Notes: generated by a model not told the origin, from the sequence alone. A stretch of DNA of 64,000 bases from Branchinecta lynchi (GCA_023053575.1 JAKZAP010000014.1:1240001-1304000); one strand, 5' to 3'. Shown: positions 50,501 to 55,100, counted from the first letter of the stretch. Numbers and translations: made by a program.

Positions 50501-51615
50501 GCTAGAAATCATACTTACCATACATTTTATTTTTAATCGCATTCTTAAACTCATTCATATTTTCCTTTTCCAGTAATTCCTTTTCTAACCCATTCCACAA
50601 TCTAATCCCTCTATAAATGATTGAAAACTTAGACCGAGTCGTCACAGCCAATGGAGCACAAAAATCATTTTTCGAACGCGTATCGTGGCTATGAACATCA
50701 GAATTAACAACAAAAACGCTTTCAGAACATGGCGGTAAAGTTTTCTTCTGATATTGGTACATAACACTTAGGGCATATAAATCTCGTAGACCAGCAGCCG
50801 GTAATAGTTTAACTTCACGGTAAATTTCTATTACCGATTCACGCGCCTCTTTACCACATATTATCCGGATTGCTTTATTCTGCAGCATTCTAATCGGGTT
50901 TCAAAATGGAAGGAAACGTCCCAAGCCAAACTGATGAACAATATAAGATGTAAGGATGGATTAATGAGAAATACAAAAGCCGCAGTATTTGCCTGGGAAC
51001 GTAGAACTTGAGTTTTCGTAGCATACCCAGGTTCCGAGATAAAGTTTTGGAAACAGCATCAGTATGGTTCTTGAAGCAAAGAGCGTAAGTTGTACGTATA
51101 GATGAATGTTATTTATGAAATTTTGTCATTTGAAATTTGTGTGAATGATGATACAATGCTAGCATGTAGAATACAAGCTGTTACGGGAATAAAGTACAGT
51201 ACTATTAAGTAAGTAATAAGTAACTAATCTATTTCTGACCCGCCATTTGAAAAGCGGAGTATGTAAAATAAAATAAAAGAATTAAATAGAACACAACAAA
51301 TACAGTAGAAGTGTGGCGAGAACAAAGTTTTCGTCCCAAAGACCAGCCGCAGGGTCAGGAATGTCACTAATTTTTGTTATTCTTTTAGGGTCATTTGACC
51401 TGGTTAAACGCAGCTACGAGTCAAGCACCAGCGACGACTCTGGCCTAGACTCCCCGGGCTTCCCGGGGAGTCCGCTTCACAAAAGCGATGTCATTGAAGA
51501 TGGCGTTGTTGACTCAGAACCGATGCTGTTCGATTTGTTCAGAAGAAAAAATCGAACGCAGGAACAGAAAAGTATTGTTCTCAAAATGCCAATTGACGAG
51601 GCGTATTTGGGTTAG
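17473..51615 (+). CDS. CREB3L: CREB3/Luman-type ER-anchored bZIP transcription factor (whole gene span)
   Basis: Seven exons (17473-17553, 21682-22042, 33821-34222, 36964-37088, 41340-41646, 48301-48516, 51389-51615) sum to 1719 nt, i.e. 572 residues plus stop, with every junction in phase (0,1,1,0,1,1). Seen: acidic N-terminus (1-147); Pro/Thr/Ser-rich middle (148-281); basic region 310-330 ([20 protein letters not shown]) with N318; leucine zipper L336-C343-L350-L357-L364-L371; hydrophobic membrane segment 388-404; RTLL at 429-432, fitting the RxxL Site-1-protease consensus; acidic 140-residue tail. Known of the family: the precursor sits in the ER, is cut by S1P/S2P in the Golgi, and the N-terminal part activates CRE/UPR-type genes. 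Human CREB3L1/2 and fly CrebA are ~520 residues, so this is slightly long. Which member is the ortholog cannot be settled. UTRs are not defined. Confidence 0.9.
17735..18140. mobile_element. Foldback element in intron 1
   Basis: Left TTGTGTTTTTGATCCGAATT (near 17751) pairs with the complement of GGAGAAGTCGGATCAAACAC (near 18108-18127). The interior is rich in GGAGAA/TTCTCC. A related left end with GTTGTGTTTTTGATCGAA occurs at 60594. There is no coding frame. Confidence 0.6.
18141..18844. other. Intron 1 sequence, nothing recognised
   Basis: T-rich sequence with short frames only. No repeat shared with the rest of the window was noticed. Confidence 0.45.
18845..20930 (+). mobile_element. Family S elements, two joined copies (intron 1)
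   Basis: The first copy lacks its 5' end (starts about 18845). The second begins at GGGATCCC near 19680 (followed by GAAACGTAAGTGGAGGG) and ends with GGGATCCCATCGAGACC then TTTGGTCTTGTT at 20930. Both contain ~135-bp tandem units built around TAGTTCGCCCGGAATCCGGCC and AAAACCGGAAA, with units near 19010, 19150, 19290, 19430, 19560, 19975, 20110, 20245, 20380, 20440, 20575 and 20700. Near the 5' end is a GTCCGTCCG motif followed by GAGATATTTTGATTAAACTT. No transposase or RT is seen. It looks non-autonomous, of unknown class. Confidence 0.8.
20931..21681. other. Intron 1 remainder before exon 2
   Basis: It contains a degenerate family S end (GTTCCCATCGAAACCTTTGG near 21260), a C-run at about 21392-21401 and the polypyrimidine/acceptor of exon 2. 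No extra exon is seen. Confidence 0.5.
21682..22042 (+). CDS. CREB3L: CREB3-like gene, coding exon 2 (acidic activation region)
   Basis: The acceptor is TATCCTGTAG and the donor AAAG|GTGAGA. It codes for residues 28-147 and the first base of 148. It begins [18 protein letters not shown] and is dominated by Asp, Glu, Ser and Leu, typical of a transactivation domain. A foldback element starts 13 nt after the donor. Confidence 0.88.
22056..22392. mobile_element. 337-bp foldback element at the start of intron 2
   Basis: The ends are CCCGTATGGAAATAATTCAA and its near-complement closing at TTTCTATACGGG. The arms run ~95 bp and the interior repeats ACAATTG/CAATTGT and TCGTAAACAA motifs, so nearly the whole element can fold back. 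It starts 13 nt downstream of the exon 2 donor. No protein is encoded. Confidence 0.8.
22505..22961. mobile_element. Mariner-type MITE, copy 2
   Basis: The left end is TA then CAGTAGAGGTGTGCC. The interior shares AACTTGATATC and TAACAGCC with the copy at 7669. The right end (TTCACATCAGCACACCCC) is mutated. It has no transposase. Confidence 0.6.
23001..24960 (-). mobile_element. Family S copy, minus, split by an insertion
   Basis: The left part (23001-23192) starts with AACAAGACCTAAGGTT, the complement of the family S 3' end. The right part (24693-24960) resumes with GTCATATCTACTTAG and the CGGTGTTGGCCGGATTTC unit. In an uninterrupted copy (42773 on) these parts are contiguous, which shows that the intervening 1500 bp were inserted. 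Confidence 0.7.
23193..24692. mobile_element. 1500-bp element with inverted ends and target duplication
   Basis: The termini are CAAGAACAAATAACGAG and its near-complement CTCTTATTTGTTCTTG. GTCATAT stands directly on both outer sides (23186-23192 and 24693-24699). A second inverted block, GAGCGGAGGTGGA, lies ~85 bp inside each end. No transposase motif is readable in its short frames, so it is non-autonomous. The 7-bp duplication and CA..TG ends would fit an imprecise hAT-type insertion, but the class is uncertain. Confidence 0.75.
24941..25285 (+). other. Unassigned 114-codon open frame in intron 2
   Basis: The frame contains [20 protein letters not shown] and a Pro/Arg-rich end ([20 protein letters not shown]). 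It overlaps the end of a family S copy. I do not recognise it. It may be a LINE ORF1 fragment or chance. It has no convincing splice borders in phase with the host gene. Confidence 0.25.
25318..26493 (+). mobile_element. Family S copy, complete, +
   Basis: It starts TTTTTGTGATCCCAAAACG, passes GTCCGTCTGTCC and GAAACTTAGTGTGAGG, then carries units at about 25631, 25763, 25901, 26036, 26172 and 26309 (spacing 132-138 bp). It ends GGGATCCCATCGAAACC then TTTGGTCTTGTT. It is the best-preserved + copy in the window. Confidence 0.85.
26500..28480 (+). pseudogene. Decayed LINE: ORF1-like, endonuclease and RT start
   Basis: The 26502-26726 frame ([19 protein letters not shown]) resembles the start of a LINE ORF1. 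Frames near 26960-27452 give [19 protein letters not shown], then [36 protein letters not shown] and [13 protein letters not shown], an endonuclease domain. Frames at 27446-27736 and 27996-28532 give the linker and the RT entry ([18 protein letters not shown]) with [19 protein letters not shown]. It stops before the YADD core at a family S terminus. Stops and frameshifts are present. It is a CR1/L2-like non-LTR element, clade not certain. Confidence 0.8.
28480..28505 (-). mobile_element. Solitary family S 5' terminus
   Basis: TACGTTTTGGGATCCCAAAA is the complement of the family S start and abuts the broken end of the LINE. Nothing else of the element follows. Confidence 0.55.
28506..29159. 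other. Intron 2 sequence, nothing recognised
   Basis: Frames on both strands of up to ~100 codons occur (for example 28829-29150), but no motif or splice context supports a gene. Confidence 0.4.
29160..29445 (-). mobile_element. MITE family B, copy 3 (inverted)
   Basis: The ends are GAGCGTGTTCCATCC and GGGTGGAACACGCTC, and the body is reversed relative to copy 1. TGACGTCA is intact at 29197-29204. It lies in intron 2 of the CREB3-like gene. Confidence 0.85.
29446..29904. other. Intron 2 sequence
   Basis: A G-run (GGGGGGGGGGG at about 29552-29562) and AT-rich sequence. No gene is seen. Confidence 0.45.
29905..30960. repeat. Diverged relative of the ~280-bp satellite element
   Basis: It opens with TTTTTATAGCACTTG ... 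CCAAGTGCCATATA and a GTCGGTCTGTCG motif, mirroring the other end of the element at 7260-7415. Then come repeats of AACGGGTGATCGGATC with TTGATATTTGGAAAGGCGTC (near 30120 and 30537), GGTGGGAGGAACAAGCACA (near 30278, and related text near 30800) and long G-runs. A LINE tail fragment is inserted at 30602-30694. Confidence 0.7.
30602..30694 (-). mobile_element. LINE 3' end fragment
   Basis: About 85 bp containing GGGCAAGCCGAACATTGGAT is repeated at 49395-49480. On the minus strand it ends in AATAAATTGAAATTGAAA, a typical LINE 3' tail. It interrupts the diverged satellite element. Confidence 0.6.
30961..31879. other. Intron 2 sequence, possible LINE 3' remnant
   Basis: Frames at 31121-31354 and 31278-31559 carry text such as [15 protein letters not shown], which faintly resembles the C-terminal end of a LINE reverse transcriptase. 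The evidence is weak. No host exon is seen. Confidence 0.3.
31888..32064. mobile_element. 177-bp hAT-like MITE
   Basis: The ends are CAAGGCCGTATCCAGG and CCTGGATACGGGCCTG, flanked on both sides by the exact 8-bp duplication GCAAGAAC (31880-31887 and 32065-32072). Long G and C runs lie just inside the ends. An 8-bp duplication with CA..TG ends is the hAT pattern. Confidence 0.85.
32073..32650. other. Intron 2 sequence
   Basis: No gene. A short motif, GACCCTGTCGGAAGAATAGT (near 32290), recurs in altered form at 33225-33275 (CCTATCGGAAAAAT). Confidence 0.4.
32651..33215 (-). mobile_element. Family S copy, minus, truncated
   Basis: It starts AACAAGATCAAAGGTGTCGA followed by TGGGATCCC (the reversed 3' end). 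The unit motifs CCGGTTACAACCGGATTCCG (near 32970) and GGTGTTGGCCGGATTCTGG (near 33093) follow. The 5' end of the element is missing. Confidence 0.75.
33216..33820. other. Intron 2 end before exon 3
   Basis: Contains a twice-repeated CTATCGGAAAAA motif and a short TAGATAGATAGATG run near 33309. Nothing coding apart from the acceptor of exon 3. Confidence 0.45.
33821..34222 (+). CDS. CREB3L: CREB3-like gene, coding exon 3 (Pro/Thr-rich linker)
   Basis: A strong pyrimidine tract precedes TTTTTTCCAG. The donor is TCAG|GTATGA. It codes for residues 148 (split Ala) to 281, starting [15 protein letters not shown], then a Val/Thr/Gln-rich stretch and [17 protein letters not shown]. It enters and leaves in phase 1. 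No known domain is seen. Low-complexity linkers between activation and bZIP domains are usual in the family. The preceding intron is ~11.8 kb and contains family S copies and a LINE. Confidence 0.88.
34223..35600. other. Intron 3, first part
   Basis: No conserved frame. The 34287-34478 frame just past the donor has low-complexity basic text and would require intron retention. The rest is AT-rich with a poly-T near 35216-35225. Confidence 0.4.
35605..35995. mobile_element. Foldback element with ~80-bp arms (intron 3)
   Basis: AAAAAATCAACGAAGAAACC and GGGTTTGTAAAGGCCAA (35620-35670) are matched by their complements at 35935-35985 with only a few differences. The interior includes CTCGCTAGTACCGAGCGAG. 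There is no coding frame. Confidence 0.75.
36180..36510. mobile_element. Foldback/MITE with CRE-type motifs (intron 3)
   Basis: The left block TTTGGCTAAACTTTAGCCGA, TTATCTATTGG and GACGTCAC (36213-36260) pairs with the right block TGACGTCACG, GATAATCGGTT and AAGTTTAGTCAAAGCCG (36430-36490). TGACGTCA is complete at 36430-36437, and a CGACGTCA form is at 36251-36258. The two ends resemble each other over ~70 bp. A (TA)n run lies in the centre. Confidence 0.65.
36359..36376. repeat. (TA)n microsatellite
   Basis: A run of about eight TA units in the centre of the foldback element. Confidence 0.7.
36515..36963. other. Intron 3 end before exon 4
   Basis: A 67-codon frame (36515-36718, +) and a 103-codon frame on the other strand (36478-36789) overlap. 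Neither shows a domain or fitting splice phase. Confidence 0.35.
36964..37088 (+). CDS. CREB3L: CREB3-like gene, coding exon 4 (pre-basic helix and basic region start)
   Basis: The acceptor is TTTCTGTTTAG and the donor GCGCAG|GTGAGA. It codes for split Asp282 to Gln323: [14 protein letters not shown], then [20 protein letters not shown]. The LT/SKAEE block in front of a basic region is diagnostic of the CREB3 subfamily among bZIP proteins. Confidence 0.95.
37125..39075. mobile_element. Long foldback element, family F (intron 4)
   Basis: The arms of roughly 355-380 bp (37134-37515 and 38713-39068) are inverted copies. Shared marks are CAACCTACTTCCGTAATCA (near 37148), GCGAGAAGTTTTTCCGTCAG, AAATTGTTTCCCTGTTT, TATTCAAATATTTT and ACTCGCACTATTTACTC. 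Between the arms sits a family S copy (37616-38624). The outer end motif CCTGTCTTACC resembles the start of the element at 63944. No protein is seen. Confidence 0.8.
37616..38624 (-). mobile_element. Family S copy, minus, inside family F loop
   Basis: It starts AAGAACAAGACCAGAGGTG then TCGATGGGATCCC. The units carry CGGACGAACTACTTG near 38166 and 38301. Towards its end it has ACGGACGGACAGACAGACGG (near 38550) and closes CCTCCACTTACGCTTTGGGA then TCCC. It appears complete. Confidence 0.85.
39078..40560 (-). mobile_element. Family A element, single-unit copy, minus
   Basis: The reverse complement of 39085-39720 matches 3120-3765 (for example GGATAAGCTCTAGTTTC), and 39830-40560 matches one tandem unit of 1-2950 including GCTATCCG and the AGCAAAAGCTGCAAACC subrepeat. 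It has one long unit where the + copy has about four. It starts next to the right arm of family F. Confidence 0.8.
40640..40757. repeat. Cluster of three short hairpins and a family F-like end
   Basis: GTGTTGC/TCTC/GCAACAC (40648-40665), GTCGGC/GAA/GCCGGAC (40670-40685) and CGTTGCC/CA/GGCAACG (40708-40723) follow each other. The end TAGGTAAGACAGGTCCTT (40738-40755) is the complement of the family F-type start. The first hairpin is also present at 3808-3825. Confidence 0.65.
40758..41339. other. Intron 4 end before exon 5
   Basis: No gene or repeat recognised apart from a repeated ATATCATCCTC motif near 40975-41045. It ends with the exon 5 pyrimidine tract. Confidence 0.45.
41340..41646 (+). 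CDS. CREB3L: CREB3-like gene, coding exon 5 (zipper and membrane anchor)
   Basis: The acceptor is TCGTTTTACAG and the donor GGCG|GTAAGG. It codes for residues 324-425: the second half of the basic region ([14 protein letters not shown]), the zipper, a Thr/Gln-rich spacer ([13 protein letters not shown]) and the membrane segment [17 protein letters not shown]. Skipping this exon would shift the frame, so a soluble isoform by simple skipping is unlikely. Confidence 0.96.
41770..42050 (-). pseudogene. LINE reverse transcriptase C-terminal fragment
   Basis: Minus-strand text reads [20 protein letters not shown] and, after one shift, [20 protein letters not shown] then [13 protein letters not shown]. 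This is the conserved region downstream of the palm in CR1/Jockey-type LINEs. It is a dead fragment in intron 5 of the CREB3-like gene. Confidence 0.75.
42051..42604. other. Intron 5 sequence
   Basis: No gene. It includes a G-rich stretch (about 42366-42384) preceded by GTGGCTAAACTAGCCC. Confidence 0.4.
42605..43584 (-). mobile_element. Family S copy, minus, near complete
   Basis: It starts AGACCAAAGGGATGGGATCG then ATGGGATCCC. The units have CCGGTTTCAGCCGGATTCCG (near 42985), TGGCCGGATTCCGGCCGAAC (near 43130) and CGCCGGATTCCGGGTGAAC (near 43258). It ends ACGGACGGACAGACGGAC and CCTCCACTTACGTTTTGGGA. Confidence 0.85.
43585..44560. repeat. Third GTCCGTCTG-type repeat element, diverged
   Basis: It starts near GTCTGTCCGTCTGTTACC and TTGAGATATTTTGTTGAAAT (43698-43750), as family S and the satellite element do. 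It then has spaced blocks such as TGTGTCCGAAC (near 43860 and 44230). The interior ~350-bp periodicity is weak. Frames such as 43961-44314 on the minus strand follow from the repeat. Confidence 0.5.
44600..45440. repeat. Array of short palindromes around TACCGACA/TGTCGGTA
   Basis: ACCGACAGAGCTTTTGTCGGT and variants recur about ten times between 44630 and 45440. Between them stand GCACCGA(C/G)A(G/A)AC blocks near 44848, 44993, 45077, 45213, 45308 and 45412. The clearest hairpin is GTCGGTGC/TTC/GCACCGAC (45400-45418). The right side ends in G and C runs. Spacing is irregular (90-145 bp). Function unknown. Confidence 0.7.
45530..46163 (+). mobile_element. Family S copy, +, 5' degraded
   Basis: The body has GATTAGAGATTCGGTATCGG and GAGACATGCTGAAT (near 45715-45755). 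The end is intact: GGGATCCCATCGAAACC then TTTGGTCTTGTT at 46163. Confidence 0.7.
46164..47089. other. Intron 5 sequence
   Basis: It has a G-run near 46225-46237 and a (GAAT)n run at 46456-46469, probably the tail of a lost LINE. No exon is recognised. Confidence 0.4.
47090..47710 (+). pseudogene. LINE reverse transcriptase C-terminal fragment
   Basis: Text across two shifts: [76 protein letters not shown] and [18 protein letters not shown]. It is the typical segment after the RT palm in CR1/L2-like elements. The 5' part is missing and stops are present. Confidence 0.8.
47735..48175. mobile_element. 441-bp MITE with TA target duplication
   Basis: The ends are AAGGACACCTGAA and TTCAGGTGTCCTT, flanked by TA on both sides (47733-47734 and 48176-48177). 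It lies 125 bp before exon 6. There is no transposase. The TA duplication points to Tc1/mariner-type mobilisation. Confidence 0.8.
48301..48516 (+). CDS. CREB3L: CREB3-like gene, coding exon 6 (S1P-like site, tail)
   Basis: The acceptor is TTCCTTTTCAG and the donor AAAG|GTTAGT. It codes for split Val426 to Lys497. It opens with RSRTLLQDR, the expected place of the Site-1-protease motif ~25 residues past the membrane segment. An acidic run follows, then [18 protein letters not shown] and a basic patch KKRRSR (490-495). Confidence 0.9.
48541..48878. mobile_element. MITE with GATACCATGGTATC palindromes, copy 1
   Basis: The ends are TTGCGTTTTCGCAGATACC and its complement closing at AAAAACGCAA. 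The interior repeats TACCGTGGTATC/GATACCACGGT. It starts 25 nt after the exon 6 donor. Copy 2 is at 60902-61310 in the OATP gene. Confidence 0.8.
49055..49310. repeat. Cluster of short inverted repeats (intron 6)
   Basis: TTTTGAGAGCA (near 49060) pairs with TGCTCTCAAAA (near 49098). GACGAGAATC (49152) pairs with GATTCTCGTC (49195). GGAATTCCTTTC/ATCAT/GAAAGGATT lies between them. It may be a degraded foldback element. Confidence 0.55.
49345..50190. other. Intron 6 sequence with MITE and LINE ends
   Basis: It holds a lone mariner-type MITE right end (TTCACATAAGCATAG, CTCTACTG, then TA, ending 49370). A LINE 3' fragment at 49383-49480 repeats 30602-30694. The rest is AT-rich with no exon seen. 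Confidence 0.5.
50195..50890 (-). pseudogene. LINE reverse transcriptase C-terminus with pentamer tail
   Basis: A 128-codon open frame on the minus strand (50502-50888) begins [17 protein letters not shown] and continues [37 protein letters not shown] and [20 protein letters not shown], the standard C-terminal end of Jockey/CR1-type LINEs. Downstream (towards 50195) are AATAAAG-like sequence and (AACCT)n, i.e. TAACCTAACCTAACCTA. This fragment is unusually intact. Confidence 0.85.
50891..51388. other. Intron 6 end before exon 7
   Basis: No gene is seen. The frame just upstream of exon 7 is open from 51313, but the TTCTTTTAG acceptor and phase place the exon start at 51389. Confidence 0.5.
51389..51615 (+). 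CDS. CREB3L: CREB3-like gene, last coding exon 7
   Basis: The acceptor is TTATTCTTTTAG. The split Gly498 joins the previous exon in phase, and the frame ends at TAG 51613-51615. It codes for [20 protein letters not shown], a Pro/Gly/Ser stretch, an acidic segment, a sequon N552-R-T and the C-terminus PIDEAYLG. A first possible AATAAA lies at 52277-52282, so the 3' UTR may be ~660 nt or longer. Confidence 0.88.
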
Positions 51616-52271
51616 GAAGTGACGAGTTTATTTTGCCAGCTGAAAATCTGTTTTGTGATATATTCGTGGTCGCGTATCTTAGCCGCTTCGTTCAGGTAAG
51701 TGGTGACATCTGTAGAGGCGAGTTCGGCCTTGTGTGGCTTAGGCCAGTGATAGCCCAACTTAACTAAATGGATAGTAATGGTAGTTGAAAAGGGGCTGGT
51801 GGAAAGATTCGTCAACGCAGACATCAAAGTGTAGTATCTGTTCTGCTGGTATCCGTTAGCACGTATGTGATCGAAATATGATAACATCAGCTAATGTTAC
51901 AGACTTTCTTAAAACTACTAGATTTTCGAGTAGTGACAAGGCTCGGTGCTTAGCGTCTACCATATCGGTCACAGTGAATCGTGATGGACTAGAATAATCT
52001 GTGATCGAACTAAAGTGTGCGTGCCTAAGCACAGACTAAACTGAACAGTGGTGCGAATAACAAGTGGGAAATCGTTTATTTGTCGAATATGGTAGCTGTG
52101 GCAATGCTAGTGTGGATGTGCGCAGTTGTAATGAGAGCGCCTTCTTCCATCTCAACTAGTAATGTCTTGTGGAGTGGATACCAGGTTCGATCAGTTCGAC
52201 GTCCAGCTTAAACTAATTGCTCTGTGTATGCGAAAGCTTGGTAGTTACAAGTTATGTTAGAAGGGGTGGGA
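51616..52271 (+). other. Probable 3' UTR of the CREB3-like gene
   Basis: It directly follows the stop codon. A minus-strand 91-codon frame (51612-51887) has no recognisable motif. AATAAA occurs at 52277-52282. Transcript end not proven. Confidence 0.45.
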
Positions 52272-52567
52272 CTGCAAATAAAAATTAGCCGACAGAAAAA
52301 ATGGGAGACCGTGGATTTACATGAGTTTTGCCTTGTGGCAAAAGGGTAGGCTCACTGCGGGCCTGCGTCACTAGACGGTCATTGAACTATGTGTGCAGAC
52401 CTTGGTGAGGGGGGAATCTAGGGCAATATTAAGAACTGGTAATGGGCATGGAACTATATCTGGATATGTTTTTGGCCTTCAGTGCAATTTTTTTCTGATT
52501 TAGGCTTTTTTCTTCTTTTTTGTCTGTGTGATTTTTTTTTTTCTGCTTATAGTAAGTTAAGATTTTG
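52272..52567 (+). repeat. 295-bp direct duplication, left copy
   Basis: From CTGCAAATAAAAATTAGCC to the T-rich stretch before TGCTTATAGTAA, the segment is repeated at 53817-54112 with only a few differences, 1.5 kb away in the same orientation. The left copy has TAGACGGTCATTGAACTATG where the right has a CCCCCCGGTC variant. The ends lack TG..CA, so it does not look like an LTR. Confidence 0.85.
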
Positions 52568-53816
52568 TTTTGTACGGTGCAATCGCTCTCCATTATGATA
52601 TGACCTGTTTTATGCCAATGAGTTCAAGTTTTTTTGTTCCGCGCGAGTAGTTGGGGGGTTTCCCAAGAGAGGTGCTATCTAATTTTTGTCAAAGCTCCAA
52701 TCTACATAAAGCCGGTGGTTACATTTTGTGTTATAATTCAAAAATAATTTGGTTTTGCACTCCTGTGAATAGTAAGCTGGAAAACTTCCTTTTTAGCCCA
52801 AAACAGTAAACTAACATCATTTAATGGAGGGGGTGGGGGCTTGTTGCCCTGATACACGTGCAGTAAGAGGTGTATTGTATATCATAGTTGTCGTATATCG
52901 GGTTGTGATGAGTTTGTTATCTTTAGCAACGTGGTTAAGATAGGTACTTAGAAATTTGGACCGATGTTTTCGAAATGCTAGCACAGTGAGGTAGCTATCT
53001 GTTGCAGTGTTCGGCTTAAGAAGTATGAATTGAAGTTCCTAAGGAGAGGAATTTCGCTCGCGCGGTCACTTCTCTGATTGTAGTACGGAGGCTACCTTCC
53101 CTCTTTAGAAAAAAGATTAATCAATCGTTTTATAGAACATCCCCAAAAATTTCACCAAGTGTCGGATATGTAGTGTATGGTGACCCTTCCTTAAAATTTT
53201 CGTACCATTTTGTAGGAAAACCTCAAAAAATGTTAAAATTTAGTGATTTTAAGAATTTAAACCTTCTGCACGTTTTCCGTCTGTACCTTTCACGTTCTTC
53301 CATTAGGCGTAGACAAATTGGGTCCATTATTTTATCCTGGTGCTTGTTGCTCTGTTTTTATTTTATTTGTTTCGGTCGGTACGGTATATATCTATATATT
53401 TGTTAATTTTTTTTGGTGTGGGGGTGAAATGGTGTCTAAGCGGTATACTTTGGTATGCTAGTTCTTAAATAAATGGTGGGTTGCTTGAAAGCTGCAGCGA
53501 AAGAGGGAGGTTCTTTATTTGTCATTTCCTGGTACTCCCGAAGAGCTGATAATTGAGCTGAAAACAGACAGTGGAAGCTCTACTATACTATAGTCGTTGA
53601 CCAAGTTTACATTATGAAAAATTCACAAGTCCCAAAATAGGAACCTTGTTCGTCATTGAGGTTAACGTTATTTACTAAAACATGTCTCCGAACGTCGAAT
53701 CTTGTCAAGGAAGAAGGAGAATAATTAACCCAAAACAGAACTCCTGTCTCTCAACCCCTAAGTCCTAAGGCAAAAGAAGAAAATTAGAACAAGTGTCGTG
53801 ACTTTCGTCGGTTTTT
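52568..53816. other. Intergenic spacer between duplicated segments
   Basis: T- and G-rich. The 53173-53406 frame is hydrophobic and aromatic but without a motif. No gene recognised. Confidence 0.4.
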
Positions 53817-54112
53817 CTGCAAATAAAAATTAGCCGACAGAAAAAATGGGTGACCATGGATTTACATGAGTTTTGCCTTATGGCAAAAGGTTAGGCTCAC
53901 TGCGGGCCTGCGTCACTAGACCCCCCGGTCAAAATTGATTTATGTGTGCAGACCTTGGTGAGGGGGGAGTTTAGGGCAATATTAAGAACTGGTAATGGGC
54001 ATGGAACTATATCTGGATATGTTAGGGCCTTCAGTGCAATTTTTTACTGATTTAGGCTTTTTTCTTCTTTTTTGTGTGTTTTTTTTTCCTGCTTATAGTA
54101 ATTTAGGATTTT
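53817..54112 (+). repeat. 295-bp direct duplication, right copy
   Basis: Same segment as 52272-52567. It also starts with CTGCAAATAAAAATTAGCC and includes GGCTCACTGCGGGCCTGCGT and GGTAATGGGCATGGAACTAT. Confidence 0.85.
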
Positions 54113-54219
54113 TTCTCAAATGTTTCAATTGAGACCTAGCTTAACTAAATTACAACGGATATGTCATTAATAAGGTAGTGGTCGTGGTGTAAGTATCTGA
54201 AATATCCTTACCTTTCCTT

Positions 54220-54485
54220 AGACCTTAGATCCTCCTGTGCCTCCAGAGGCGCCCAGGGCGTCCAAGAAGAGTCTCCAGTCGTCCCTCAAACTGACGGCTG
54301 CGACAATGTCTTCCCACTCTGGTAGGCATGAAATTGCCGCAGGTCGTTGTTGTAGGTACGACGGAGTGTGTTATTGGGTCTTCCTCTGCGGCGGGTGCCT
54401 TCGGGTAACCAGAAAAACGTGGACTTGGGGATTCTGGAATCGTCCATGCGCAGCACATGTCCGAGGTAACTCCATCTACGCCATC
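54220..54485 (-). pseudogene. LINE C-terminus (host of a nested LINE)
   Basis: The minus strand reads WRRWSYLGHVLRMDDSRIPK, FFWLPEGTRRRGRPNNTLRR, TYNNDLRQ and, after one shift, WEDIVAAVSLRDDWRLFLDA. This is the classic GHVLRM..RRRGRP..W end of LINE polyproteins. The upstream part is cut off at 54486 by another LINE. Confidence 0.8.
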
Positions 54486-55100
54486 AGGTTCAGGTTCAGG
54501 TTTATATATTTACGTAAGCATTTATAAAATAAATTACACTTCTTTCCCGGCAGAGAGGCATCTCGAATGCTCGGGAGCAACATACAATGAAAAAGAACAG
54601 TTTAACTTAAATAAATAACGAGTAATCATCCGCAATACCATAAATACAAAATAAATAACAAAATACCACATTCACCAGACCAGACTTGCACCTCCAACAT
54701 TTCAATCCTGTGGACCTTTGCAAGGGAATGCAACCTTCCCGACCATTCAAGAGGGGAAACCACTCTTTTTCTCACAGCTGAACTGCCTGCCATCTAGATT
54801 TTTGCCCACCTCAGCCATCGTAGAATGGGGCTCCGAATATTTTGGCTGTTTGTGAGATCGGGCGAAGGTCTTTGATGCCATTCGGTTGTTATTTCTTCAG
54901 TATAGGTGTCACCACTGCTCTCTTCAACACTTCAGGAAAAATACCTTTAGAAGCTGATTGGTTCAGGACAGCTGTGAGTGGGGTGCACAATTCGAGAGCA
55001 CATTCGCGGATCATGTGATGTGGGAGCTCGTTTGAGTATGCGGATTTACGTGGGTTAATCTTTTGTAGCTTTTTGAACACCATGTGCTCCTCTATGACTG
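54486..55100 (-). pseudogene. LINE RT fragment with (CCTGAA)n tail
   Basis: The minus-strand frame 54889-55083 reads VFKKLQKINPRKSAYSNELP, then ECALELCTPLTAVLNQSA and KRAVVTPILKK, followed after a stop by KDLRPISQTAKIF. It is an RT finger/palm start. The tail AACCTGAACCTGAACCTGA (54487-54507) marks its 3' end and lies inside the LINE at 54220-54485. Confidence 0.7.

Noticed and set aside
51612..51887. 91-codon minus-strand frame overlapping the stop of the CREB3-like gene
   Set aside because: No motif recognised. It most likely lies in the 3' UTR on the opposite strand.
52272..54112. Possible LTR retrotransposon with 295-bp LTRs
   Set aside because: The repeats lack TG..CA ends, and no primer binding site, gag or pol text lies between them.
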